Notes: generated by a model not told the origin, from the letters alone. Positions 43,400 to 53,815 are shown, counted from the first letter of the stretch. The stretch is DNA of 64,000 bases from Bedellia somnulentella (GCA_963576735.1 OY755197.1:1934501-1998500); one strand, 5' to 3'. Translations and numbers: made by a program.

Positions 43400-43466
43400 G
43401 CTTCACAGGGATATTTTCCCTCACCTTTAACAACCATGATAAATTAACCACACATAAGTCTTTAGG
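43400..43466 (-). mobile_element. SINE B internal fragment
   Basis: CCCTCACCTTTAACAACC...ATTAACCACACATAAGTC, cut at both ends. It forms the junction between the two duplication units. Confidence 0.7.
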
Positions 43467-43477
43467 AAAATAAAATA

Positions 43478-43935
43478 TTGGGCATGGCAGAAGAAGCATG
43501 AAAATAGAGTTAATACAGTGGAAATGTGATCCCTCAGAAGTATATGAAATGTAAGGTTGTGTGATAGAGTGAGAAATAGTGTGATTCGTGAACGAGTAGG
43601 TTTGAAAGATGACTTAGTAGGCAAGATAGAAAAGGAATGTTGAGGTGGTTTGGGCACATAGAGAGGATGGATGACAGTAAATTGACGAAAGTCAATGTGG
43701 ATGGAATTGTTAGTAAAGGACGGCCTCGTAAGACGTATCTAGACCAGATAGAAAACGTTCTTATAAAGGCGGGGGTCCGAAGTGAGAAGAATAAAAGAGC
43801 ATGTATGAAAAGAATAATGAATGTAAGGGAAGCAAGAAAGGTTTGTCAAGATCGTACTAAGTGGCAATCGATAGTCTCTGCCTACCCCAATGGGAATAAT
43901 GGGCGTGAGTATAAGTAAGTAAGTAAGTAAAGTGC
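43478..43935 (+). pseudogene. LINE-R 3' coding part, duplicated copy
   Basis: Paralogue of 40464-40930. Stops near the start, then a 93-codon open stretch with LRWFGHIERMDDSK, GRPRKTYLDQ and IVSAYPNGNNG. Shows the best-preserved LINE-R 3' end (CTGCCTACCCCAATGGGA, GGGCGTGAGTATAAG(TAAG)n). Confidence 0.8.
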
Positions 43936-43940
43936 AAGTA

Positions 43941-44178
43941 GTGCCGGCTTAGAATAACTCTGCCCCATTTCTACCTGTGGGTGATCGTAAGAGGCGACTA
44001 AGGGTATAGGGGCTGTTTAAGTGATTTTTGGGCAATGTGGTTGGAGACCCGTCACCAAACACATTAATTGTTACTATCTTTTCCCATATGAACTTCAAAA
44101 AGTGGCTGAGGAATTTCTCATTACATAGCTCTGGCTACCCCGTTAAGGTATTTACAGCCGTGAATGTATGTATGTATG
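43941..44178 (+). mobile_element. element A, beta (duplicated)
   Basis: Paralogue of 40944-41181, including the 13-bp flanking repeat (AAAGTGCAAGTA / AAAGAGCAAGTA, now one mismatch). It was inserted before the duplication. Confidence 0.9.
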
Positions 44179-44478
44179 TAAAGAGCAAGTAACACGCATA
44201 TATAATACTACCCCTACTTTCCATTGGTGTCGTACAATACCATTAAATATAATCAGCATCAGACCTTTAGGTTACTATCTATTCACCCCACGACTTCCGA
44301 GAGAGGCTGAGGTTATTTTTTGCTGGTACTTTCAAGCCCTCAGTTAAAAAAAATCTGAGGTTAAAACTAAACCCCAAATTGTTCTACACTAACCCGGTAC
44401 CGCACGGTAAAGGCACGTTTCAAAAAAATGTACACCCCCATGAAAATGATAGCCAAAAACTAAACTTTGATATCAATT

Positions 44479-44728
44479 GAGGAGCTGGCGAACAAAACCC
44501 AAGAAGTCCAATATAATAAAAAAAAACGTTTTTTTTTTAAATCGTGATATCTTAGACCGGTTGCGTCGTTCCCTGAAAATATTTTCAATCAAAACCTTCT
44601 CTAAGTAGGCCATATGAGTCTTTAAAAAGTGCATTTTCAAACGTTACATTATATGTTGATATTAAGTTTTTAGCCACTGTGTAAAATTTATTTTTGTGGA
44701 CTAATCCAGTTTTGTTCGCCAGCTCCTC
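44479..44728. mobile_element. MITE, 250 bp
   Basis: Perfect 20-bp inverted ends GAGGAGCTGGCGAACAAAAC, flanked by AATT on both sides. The left duplication unit has an uninterrupted site there (ATATCACTTGTTAG). No frame. Confidence 0.88.
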
Positions 44729-45089
44729 AATTGTTAGTTTTGGGCTCAAAATGTTGTCTGAAAGTTAAAGTTTCTGAAAATAGTTGACTTTCAGCTTAAA
44801 TTGACCAGTTTTAAAAATTCTACTTTTCAGTGATGTGGCAGAAACTTGGGATCAGTTGGGTATCAGCATATCAGTGCAAAACCTTGTTTTTTGGAAATTT
44901 TGTACGATAAATATGATTAAATTTTAATTATTATAAAAGATATACTTTATTTAATTAATTTGTATGTCATAAGGCAATGCAGAACCTCTTTAAATCCACT
45001 TAATAGAGCTTTGTTCTTCAGTTTAGTGACGTGTGATGACAACAAGTCTAATATTTTTCTTCTAGCATTAAATTTAAGGGATTGTATTG

Positions 45090-45232
45090 TGTGACGTATG
45101 TAGGTAATTCCATATTTGCAATACAGTGTCAGTCGAATATATATCGCTATAGTGGAAACATTGTTTTATTGAAGTGCTCCTTCCTATTAATAGATTCTGG
45201 GAATTTATTACCTTCTACGTACATATTTAGCA
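45090..45232 (+). repeat. gypsy 5' LTR
   Basis: 143 bp, TG...CA bounded. Contains ATATATATCGCTATAG. Reads A at position 18, where the 3' LTR reads T. Confidence 0.93.
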
Positions 45233-45290
45233 GTGGCGACGAGTACGGACTTATTCACGTGTGTTGTTTGCAGTGATTTAGTAAATAAAA

Positions 45291-47318
45291 ATGTCGATCG
45301 GCAAAATGGGTGAATTTGACTTGAACAACAATGATTGGACTTTGTACGTGGAACGGTTGGAACAGTACTTCGTTGTGAATAAGATCAGTGACGAGTTAAA
45401 AGTCCCAACGTTAATTACTGTGATGGGTTCGGAAAGTTATGAATTATTAGTTAATTTGTGCACACCGGAAAAACCGTTTAAGAAAACGTTTGAACAAATT
45501 AAATTGATAATGGAGAGACATTTACAACCGAAGCCCAGTATCTTGGCGGAAAGATACAAATTCCGACATAGGAAGCAGGAGTCTGGGGAAAATATAGCGC
45601 AGTATGTAGCAGTATTAAAAAGAATGTCAAAAACATGCGAGTTTGGCGTTTGGTTGGAAGAAAGTTTGCGTGATCAACTGGTGTGTGGCATATGCAGTGA
45701 AATTATTCGCCAGCGGTTATTTGCTGAGAGCGACTTAACATACTCCAATGCATTCAAGCTGGCAGTCAGCATGGAGGCGGCAGAGAAAGATGCGGCCATA
45801 GTTGAAGGTCATAGCAGAGGTGAGAGAAGTTTCTCGACGGCGGGCATGACACCAACGGTCACTTGTCAATCCGTGGCGGGAGCGCGGAGAGGGGACAAGT
45901 TTGAGCGGCATCAAGGAGTGCGACGGGGGAGCAGAGGTAGCGGCGGCGGCGGCGGCGGCTATGGCAGTGGCAATGGCAACAACGCACAGCGATCGCACAG
46001 CGCGCGCGCACCTGGCTCAGTCACAAGGACATATAGCAGTGGTCAATGTAGGACGTGCGGGCAACAACACCATTATACGACGTGCAAATACGTGAAGTAT
46101 GTTTGCCGCATATGTAATCAGCAAGGACATTTACGAAAGATGTGTCCGAATCTGACATCACAATACAGTGTGCAACAGGCAGGGGTTGTAAAGGACAGGG
46201 AATCGAGTAGCGATGAAGAGGTAAACTATTACCTAAATGAACTAAGTATTACCGACTGTAAACCTTTATTTGTCACATTAAATGTTCAAGGTGTTAATTT
46301 GAAAATGGAGTGCGATACAGGTAGTATTGTATCCTGCATCAACAAAGAAATGTATGATCAATATTTCAGTCATTTAGATCTTAAAAAAACCAACTTAAGG
46401 TTACAATATTTTACAGGTGAAATTGTTTGTCCATCCGGGGTTATTAAACCACTAGTTAAATATAAAAATAAATCGGAGCATTTAGACCTTTATGTAATAC
46501 CAGACGGTAAATCTATGTTATTGGGTAGACAGTGGCTAACAAGTTTGCAAATAGATATTCCCTTGTTAGATTATGTTGATACGAGTCGCAATAACATTGA
46601 GAATGAAGGATTTAGCTTTGATAAATTCAGTTCCAGATTCTGTAACGTGTTTGCGGATGGTTTGGGCCGTTTCACCGGTGGTGAAGTCAGTATCCATTTG
46701 CGGGAGGGGGCGCGGCCTGTGTTCATGCGCGCGCGACCTCTGGCGTACGCGCTGCGTGAGCCGGTGGAGCGGGCGCTCGAACAGCTGACTCGGGACGGCA
46801 TCATCACACCTACGGAGCAGTCCGACTGGGCCACGCCCATTGTACCGGTGGTTAAGAGTGATGGTAACATCAGAATTTGTGCTGATTATAAGATAACATT
46901 AAATAAAGTACTAGAGGTTGACCGTTATCCGTTGCCCAGAGTGGAAGATTTGTTAGTAAAATTAGACGGGGGGGTAAAATTTAGTAAATGCGACCTCTCA
47001 CAAGCCTACGCACAGCTAGTTTTGGATGATTCAAAAATAGTCACGACTATTAACACTCATAAAGGTTTATTTACATATAATCGATTAGTATATGGCCTTG
47101 CCTCGAGTCCGGGAATTTTTCAAAGACGTTTGGAACAATTGTTTGCGGACATTCCTAGAGTAGGGGTGTTTATCGACGATATAATTATAATGGGTAGGGA
47201 CAATTCTGAACATTTAGATAATCTAAATAAAGTTTTCGAACGTTTAGAAAAATATGGTCTTATTAAATATGGCTTTATCTTTCATGGATTCTGTAACCTA
47301 TCTAGGTTTTGTAATTGA
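45291..47318 (+). pseudogene. gypsy Gag, protease and first part of RT
   Basis: A 675-codon frame. Residues 1-230 are a Gag-like N-terminus (MGEFDLNNNDWTLYVERLEQ), similar in style to K02A2.6/Mag-type insect gypsy proteins. A Gly-rich linker follows, then two zinc knuckles (CX2CX4HX3C near 253, CX2CX4HX4C near 273). The protease motif is ECDTGS near 342. RT begins around 475 (SDWATPIVPVVKSDG, ICADYK), with catalytic FIDDII near 626. The frame then shifts after RLEKYGL. The remaining domains continue in another frame starting at 47254. A shift inside RT is not a usual programmed site, so this copy probably cannot make full Pol. Confidence 0.9.
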
Positions 47319-49374
47319 TAAGCATGGAATACGTACGTGCCCGAACAAAGTGAAGGCTATAGTGGATACACCAGCCCCCAGGAACATATCAGAATTAAGG
47401 TCATTTATAGGCATGATTATGTATTATGCCAAGTTTATTAAAAATGTTAGTACAATTTTAGCTCCACTTTATAGATTGTTGCGTTCAGGTATAAAATATG
47501 AATGGTGTAACAAATGTGATCAGGCTTTTAGAAACATAAAAAACTGTCTGATAAGTAGTGACGTATTGATCCATTATTCGCCAGAGTTACCATTAGTTCT
47601 CACCACGGATGCAAGTAGTACAGGCATTGGAGCGATACTGTCACATTTAACGCCAGAAGGCGAACGCCCGGTAGCGTATGCGTCTCGTTCGCTGACTACT
47701 GCTGAGCGAGCATATGCGCAAATTGACCGAGAAGCGACGAGCATTATTTATGGAATCAGGAAATTTCATCAATATTTATACGGCAGAAAATTTACTTTAA
47801 GGACAGATCATAAACCTTTGACCTATATTTTTGGGGATAAGGTAGGTATACCTGTGATGGCAGCATCACGTTTGCAAAGGTGGGCGGTGCTTCTGTCAGG
47901 TTATGATTACAAAATTGAGTATGTAAACACAGCTAATAATTGTGCGGATGCGTTATCGCGATTGCCATCGTCAAATGCAAAAGATAATAATATGTACGAA
48001 ATAACGTATGCTAACTTTGTCGAAAATTTCTTACCAGTTACGAATGAGGATGTAAAAAAGGCAACAGCGAAAGATGTATTACTCAACAAAGCGTTGTGGT
48101 ATATAAACTCCGGTTGGCCACTCACGTGCCCGTCAGAAAATTTAAAACCTTATTTTGCGAGACGCCATGAACTTTATATAGAAAGGGGTTGCATCTTGTG
48201 GGGCTATAGGATGGTAATACCAGAGGCATTGCGATCTGTCATACTAAAACAGGTGCACAGCGGTCATCTCGGCATAGTTAAGATGAAGAGTATCGTACGT
48301 AGCTACGTCTGGTGGCCAGGGGTAGACACCGACGTAGAGGCAACAGCGCGGGGCTGTGAAACATGTGCAATGGAGGCGGATGCGCCTGCGAGGCATGTGC
48401 CGCAACCCTGGCCATACCATACTCGGCCGTGGACGAGGCTTCATATAGATTTTTTAGGACCTTTACGAAATAAAACTTATTTGATTTTGATTGATAGTAC
48501 ATCAAAATGGTTAGAAATAGGGGAAATGACGCAAACAAACGCAACTAACGTTATTAAAAAATTACGCTGTATTTTCGCCAGGTTTGGGTTACCGGTAGAG
48601 CTAGTTTCCGATCAAGGACCTCCGTTTACGAGCGAAGAATTTAATTTATTTTTAAAAAGAAATGGCATTACATTAGTTCATTCACCAGTTTACCATCCTG
48701 CATCTAATGGAGCAGCGGAAAACGCGGTAAAACTTTGTAAAAAGGCAATTAAAAAAGCGTATAGGGATAATACCGACGTGGATGCTGCTTTACAGTCATT
48801 CTTGTTAGCGTATCGTAACTCTAATCATAGCACTACGGGAGAGAGCCCAGCAATGCTGTTACAACGACGTAACTTAAGGTCTCGGTTAGATTTATTAAGT
48901 AGCGATAGAGCTTTAGAAATTAAAGTCCACGAGGCTCAAAAACGCCAAAGTATCAACGCTGGGGGTACACCTCGTTCCTTCAAAGAGGGAGAGCCAGTAT
49001 GGGCAAGAGCTTACGGGGGTACGAACAAATGGGAGAAGCAGTTTATTATTAATAAAGACGGTTCGCGTACTTACATTTTGGGCAACGGTGATAGTAGAGT
49101 AATAAAAAGACATTCTGATCAAATTAGGCGAAGATCAGCAGTGTTTTCTGATGTTGCTTGTCCTGACAGCCGTGACAGTGAAGTGGGACCGTCCGTTAGT
49201 GGTGGTGGCACCGTCTCGTATTCAGAGGAGGAAAAGTCGATAGACGAGAGTCAATTGGGTTTAGATACACCAACCATTGTAGAGGAGCTGACCATACCGC
49301 CACCAGTGGAACGATACCCACAAAGAATTAGGAAAACAGTTGTTAGGTTTCCGGACATAGAAAATATTGATTAA
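47254..49374 (+). pseudogene. gypsy RT thumb, RNase H and integrase
   Basis: Continuation of pol in a different frame (706 codons, no stops). DSVTYLGFVIDKHGI ends RT. RNase H begins with LTTDASSTGIGA near residue 114 and includes LRTDHKPLTYIF. Integrase has an HHCC zinc site (HSGHLGI near 334, CETC near 368) and a DDE core: D in HIDFLG near 397, D in SDQGPPF near 453, E in NGAAENAVK near 492. The C-terminus ends ERYPQRIRK...ENID, typical of insect gypsy Pol. The first ATG is not a real start. All catalytic residues I can see are intact, so only the frameshift is disabling. Confidence 0.9.
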
Positions 49375-49431
49375 TTTTTATGTGCATTGTTGTGTTTGAT
49401 GTTTAATTATGGGTTACTTTTAGTGTGGAGG

Positions 49432-49574
49432 TGTGACGTATGTAGGTATTTCCATATTTGCAATACAGTGTCAGTCGAATATATATCGCTATAGTGGAAA
49501 CATTGTTTTATTGAAGTGCTCCTTCCTATTAATAGATTCTGGGAATTTATTACCTTCTACGTACATATTTAGCA
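49432..49574 (+). repeat. gypsy 3' LTR
   Basis: 143 bp, identical to the 5' LTR except one base, pointing to a recent insertion. Confidence 0.93.
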
Positions 49575-49795
49575 TATTGCTTTCTTTTTTTATATTTAGT
49601 TGAGAGTATTATCTTTAATATAACATAAAATCGTTTAAGGAAAGAGGAATATTACGACTCAAATAAAATATATTTTACCAAAATATTGGTGGGACCATCA
49701 CCAAACTGACACGGCTGATAAAATTAAGGTAGGGTTCCATATTTGTAAAATAAAATCACATTTCTGTAAATTGAACTGGTTTTTTGGCCAAAAGA

Positions 49796-49893
49796 GAATA
49801 CATACATGGATATAAACCTCTAGAAGGGGTAGCCAGAGCTGAGGGAAGAGAAATACCTGCCACTTTTAGAAGTTGAGTGGGGGAAAGATTCTT
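49796..49893 (-). mobile_element. element A, diverged, left half of split copy
   Basis: Paralogue of 42222-42320. Interrupted at GAAAGATTCTT and resumed at 50728. Confidence 0.8.
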
Positions 49894-50727
49894 ACATATT
49901 CTAACCTCAAAATTCCAAAATATTTTTTATTCAGAAGTGGCTATTTTGGACACCATGCAAACTGCATTTTTACTTACTATCAACTCTTCGTGGCAGGTTT
50001 ATACCTAAGCATTTTAAAGCTTATGTATGGCAGAATTTTGTGCCACAGAAATATGATTCAGAATATCAAAGTTAGGGTGATCTTAGTCCAGATGAAGATG
50101 GTTATATGCTTAAAGAGCGAAACTAATGAATGCTTATTGTTTCAATATTCACAAAGATAGCTAAAACATATCACTATTAGGCTCACACTAACTACTTATC
50201 ACTACTCATTAATAATTTACTATTTTAATTACATTAACTTTTTATGTTTTTTATGTTCTCATATACTTAACTATATGGATTACCTTATATCTGAAATCAT
50301 AGAATTTGAATTAAAAAAAAACGTAAGAAACCTATAATATATTGGTATTAAGCTGAGGAAATGATTGTAATCCTATTTTTAAAAAAACAAATTCAAACCC
50401 AAAAGTTTATTTAAAAAAAAAAAATTTTCTTACGTTAAAACTTTGTTAAATAATATTTTCTTACGTTAAAAGTTTGCCGTATAGTGCCGGCTTAGAATGT
50501 CGCTACCCCTTTCTACCCACGGGTGTCGTAAGAGGCGACTAAGGGTATTGGGGCTTTTTATTGGATTTTTGGGCGATGCGGTTGGAGACCCATCACCAAA
50601 AACCTTTATTTTTACCATCTTTTCCCCACGCAACTTCCAAAAGTGGCTGAGGAATTTATAATTCCTTAGCTCTGGTTACCCCTTCTAGGGAAATATAGCC
50701 GTGAGCATATGTATGTATGTATGTATG
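49894..50727 (+). mobile_element. 834-bp chimeric insertion ending in element A
   Basis: Flanked by GAAAGATTCTT at 49883-49893 and 50728-50738. The left duplication unit has one uninterrupted copy of this site (42310-42320). The insert is ~580 bp of otherwise unseen AT-rich sequence followed by a complete gamma element A with a (TATG)n tail. No second target duplication surrounds the A part. The whole therefore seems to have inserted as one unit, through A's 3' end. Confidence 0.82.
50475..50727 (+). mobile_element. element A, gamma (3' part of the chimera)
   Basis: Full gamma copy with GCCGTATAGTGCCGG start and GCCGTGAGCATATG(TATG)n end. Preceded by two copies of TTTTCTTACGTTAAAA. Confidence 0.88.
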
Positions 50728-50866
50728 GAAAGATTCTTGAAATAAAGGCTATTCGTGATGAGACTCTCTGAACCGCGTCGCTCAAAATCCCTTTAAAAGC
50801 CCCAATACAACCATGGATAGAAATGGGGTAGTACTATTCTAAGCCGACACTACACAGCAATATATA
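50728..50866 (-). mobile_element. element A, diverged, right half of split copy
   Basis: Continues the copy broken at 49893. Ends GCCGACACTACACAGCA, then a long (AT)n run at 50861-50882. Confidence 0.8.
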
Positions 50867-50943
50867 TATATATATATATATATTCAAAGAAATTACTTAC
50901 ATAAACCACATTTGATTACCAAACATATAATTTAATAAAAAAA

Positions 50944-51167
50944 ACATACATACATACATACATATTCTCACGCCGTTAGTTCCCATTGGGGTAGGCAGAG
51001 ACTATCGATCGCCACTTTGTACAATCCTGGCAAACCTCTCTGGCTTCGTTTACATCCATCAATCTTTTCATACATGCTCTTTTATTCTTCATACTGCGGA
51101 CACCTGCCTTTTTGAGCACATTTTCTATTTGATCCAAATGTGTCCTCCGAGGTCGTCCTCTACTAAC
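50944..51167 (-). mobile_element. LINE-R 3' end, 5'-truncated
   Basis: A ~225-bp insertion absent from the left unit (42510-42517). It has a (TATG)n tail, GGCGTGAGAATATG, CCCCAATGGGA and coding back to GTCCTCCGAGG. Sits in an A-run, which masks the target duplication. Confidence 0.85.
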
Positions 51168-51719
51168 AAAAAAAAATGTATAGAATATTAAAAAATTGTT
51201 TATTATTTGATAATTTTATAAACCCCGTACTGTACTGAATGTACCTGAACACAATAGAGTCTAAACAAAATATGATGGGTCATGACTTATTTCTTATACT
51301 TTAACAGTTATCTGAAAATTAAAATAAGAAGCATATACAGATCCACAATCATAACTTGGCCGGCGGCGACTCTGGTACTACTGTTGCCATTTTGAAATTT
51401 CGGCCTGTCATTGTCAGTTAGTTCTTAACTAAATAAAAATTATAGGGTGACCTACGTATATAATAAATAATCACTTTCATTAATATTTTTTGTAGTGGAA
51501 ACTTTTTTTCAAAGACAATTATTTTTATGATGTATCTTTGCTTATTGATAAACGCTTTTATTTCCAGTATTCAATATAAAAATTCACGAAAATATTATTT
51601 ATATTGTTAAATTTTATCTAAGTAGGCTAACACCGCCCGAAAAGTTGCGCGCGCATCGATAGTCATGCGGTGCGGGTTACGGGAAGTGGGGAAATGCTCC
51701 TGAATAAGATTTCACTTCG

Positions 51720-51805
51720 TATACACCGATGCGTGGGTTCTAATCCTAATGCGGGGATGTACCAATGTGTTATTTCTTAAGTCATAACTGTGTGACATAT
51801 AAAAA
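51720..51805 (+). mobile_element. possible old SINE head
   Basis: GCGTGGGTTCTAATCCTAATGCGGGGATGTACCAATGTG resembles the B-box region and first body segment of SINE B, strongly diverged. Confidence 0.35.
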
Positions 51806-51816
51806 TACAAGGCAAA

Positions 51817-52190
51817 TACGACGTGATAGCTTAATGGGTAGAACACCGGTTAACGTGCAAGCGACTAGTGTTCAAATCCCGAATCGGGCCTACACCAATT
51901 TGTCTTTTCTAAGGTCATATGTGTGGTTAATTTATCACGGTTGTTAACGGTGAGGGAAAAATCGTGAGGAAACCCACATGGCTGAGTTGTACTTAGTCGT
52001 GTGACAGTGTATTCGTGGAAAACGGCGATAGGCCTGACCCCTATCACGTGAGTGTACTGTTCATGCAAAGCGTGGGTACTCTGAACACCAGGTGACAAAG
52101 TCACGTGATGTTCAGAAGTATTAGTACCTCTGCCAAACCCCTTTGGGGGTATCCGGCGTAAACGTTTATGTTATGTTATGTTATGTTATA
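51817..52190 (+). mobile_element. SINE B, full length
   Basis: Head GATAGCTTAATGGGTAGA and GTTCAAATCCCG, complete body, and 3' end CTCTGCCAAACCCC-TTT-GGGGG with tail (TTATG)n. Confidence 0.88.
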
Positions 52191-52439
52191 TGCTACAAGG
52201 TTGTTAACAGCAATAAAAAAGTGCCCATAAATTCACTGACCCAGCAAAATGAATGACCCAAACGATATCTGATGTTTAGAATTATTTTTTCTGTTCCACC
52301 TTTTTGGGGGATCTATGTGTGAATATGAAATGTAAAAGACAGTACACGACAAGGTAAGCCTCTGATTTACAGGATTAAAAAAATGATTTTATTTAGTTAC
52401 CCACTTATTAACTCTGAGTGTCACAAGTAACAAATCCTT

Positions 52440-52560
52440 GAGTATAAAATAATGAGTTTGCAGGGAAGAACCATTGGCAGTGTTATCGCTAAAAGCGATC
52501 TCTTCTAGACAACATTTGGGAGGTAAGATAAGCAACACAGTCATTCGGGTAGACATACCA
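52440..52560 (-). mobile_element. LINE J 3' fragment
   Basis: TTATCGCTAAAAGCGATCTC and TAGACAACATTTGGGAGG match 41340-41395. The CTATT tail is not preserved. Confidence 0.65.
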
Positions 52561-52635
52561 GACAAGGGCAAAAATAAATAAATATAATTAGCTTACATTA
52601 AAACGAACTTGCTTACTTACAATAATAGTTATTGC

Positions 52636-52885
52636 ATACATACATACATATACTCACGGCTGTAAATCCCTAGAAGGGGTAGCCAGAGCTAAGGAGTTAG
52701 AAACTCCTCAGCCACTTTTGGAAAGTTGAGTGGGGTAAAGTAGGTAAAATAAAGGTTATTGGTGATGGGTCTCCAACCGCATCGCCCAAAAATCTCTTAA
52801 AAGCCCCTATACCGTTAGTCGCCTCTTACGTACACCTACCGGCAGAAATGGGGTAGTGCTAATATAAGCCCACACTACATAGCAG
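52636..52885 (-). mobile_element. element A, alpha
   Basis: Complete alpha copy. TAGTTATT is found directly outside both ends. Confidence 0.85.
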
Positions 52886-53512
52886 CTAGTTATTAATTAA
52901 ATGAATATTATATAAATTGTTTTATTAAGACATTTCAATACATAAATAAATTAGCCTGTATGATGTAAAGTTATTTCCCTTATAATGGTTATTTTTTATG
53001 TACTGGCAATACTAATATCGATGACAGCGACAGCCCTTACCGGCCAAGAAAAGATTAAAGAAGCAAAACAATCTCAGTTTTCTACAATCAAAATAATAAT
53101 CCTACAACATGTAACCCCATCTATACAACAAAGTGAGAGTTCTTTCAATGAGTTGCTCATAAATTTTATTAAGTCTCATCGCATAACCTATAGATGTCGC
53201 TACAGCCATTTATGTGACTTAACTTTTAACTGTAGTTTACTAAGACAGAAAATAGCTAAAACTTTATTTGCAGTTACAAATAAAAATATGAAGATGGCAT
53301 TAGTATTATTCTGGTAGTGAGAATGCGAAGTGAGGTGAGTTATTTTTTGTATGTTTGCCGCAATGACAAGCAGCGGGTTATTGGGGGTTTTTCATTAAAG
53401 CCTAAAGGCGAATGAAATAAAATGAATTTTTGAAATTTATATCATACCGCAGCAGCTCTTAACTAATTCTATTCACTAGACTCTGGATGACTAAACATAG
53501 ATAGGATCAGAA

Positions 53513-53625
53513 TGAAGGATAAATAAAGGAAGAAAAATTTCGACATTAGCGGGTATCGTACCCGCAACCTCCGGGTATACGCCCCCGTCGCTCTGCCATT
53601 TGAGCTATTATGTCAAGTGGCTACT
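53513..53625 (-). mobile_element. tRNA-like SINE C
   Basis: Minus strand AAATGGCAGAGCGACGG and GCGGGTACGATACCCGC. Paralogue of 43138-43245. Confidence 0.7.
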
Positions 53626-53689
53626 AGAGCGAAATTCTTCATTCCTTTGTTTCAGATAGAAGGCAAATGTTGAGAACGATTGACTATCA

Positions 53690-53815
53690 CACAATGTTTG
53701 TTCATGAAAACCTCATGTGGGGACTATTATTGATAAATAAAGGAAAAATAAAGGGAAGGAAAATTTTAACACTAGCTGGGAACGAACCCGCGACCTCCCG
53801 CGTATACCCCGAGGG
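53690..53815 (-). mobile_element. tRNA-like SINE C fragment
   Basis: GTTCATGAAAACCTCATGTG on the plus strand, followed by a minus-strand head (GTCGCGGGTTCGTTCCC, a near-perfect B box). The two parts are in opposed orientation compared with 8440-8610. Confidence 0.55.

Larger units (their letters stand above)
45090..49574 (+). mobile_element. Ty3/gypsy LTR retrotransposon
   Basis: Complete 4,485-bp element. The two 143-bp LTRs (TGTGACGTATG...TATTTAGCA) differ at only one base. The 5-bp target duplication is TATTG (45085-45089, 49575-49579), and the left duplication unit retains the empty site. TGGCGACGAGTACGG directly after the 5' LTR is the likely primer-binding site. AGTGTGGAGG before the 3' LTR is the likely polypurine tract. 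Gag-pol is interrupted by one frameshift, and no envelope-like gene follows. Confidence 0.95.
51334..53057. mobile_element. composite insertion of unknown type
   Basis: 1,724 bp absent from the left unit and flanked by AAGAAGCA (51326-51333 and 53058-53065). CTTGGCCGG occurs inverted 21 bp inside the left end and 9 bp inside the right end, but the outermost bases do not pair. Contains a CpG-rich block (51350-51420), SINE B, LINE J and element A copies that may have landed later. Confidence 0.55.
43478..53608. repeat. tandem duplication, right unit (expanded)
   Basis: Same order as 40464-43222, but enlarged from 2.8 to 10.1 kb by insertions at 44479, 45090, 49894, 50944 and 51334. Each is absent from the left unit, so the left unit shows the original site. 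Confidence 0.88.

Noticed and set aside
45947..45963. Trinucleotide expansion (GGC)n in the gypsy gag.
   Set aside because: A short Gly-rich linker between Gag and the zinc knuckles is common. Length is unremarkable.
47254..47318. Programmed frameshift between gypsy gag and pol.
   Set aside because: The overlap lies inside the reverse transcriptase domain after the catalytic FIDD, not between gag and pol, and no slippery heptamer with downstream structure was evident.
42674..53317. Two similar open frames (42674-42982 and 52985-53317) ending in the same residues, possibly a conserved small gene.
   Set aside because: They are the same segment of the tandem duplication. Differences between them change amino acids freely, and the N-terminal halves are unrelated because of an insertion. 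No sign of coding constraint.
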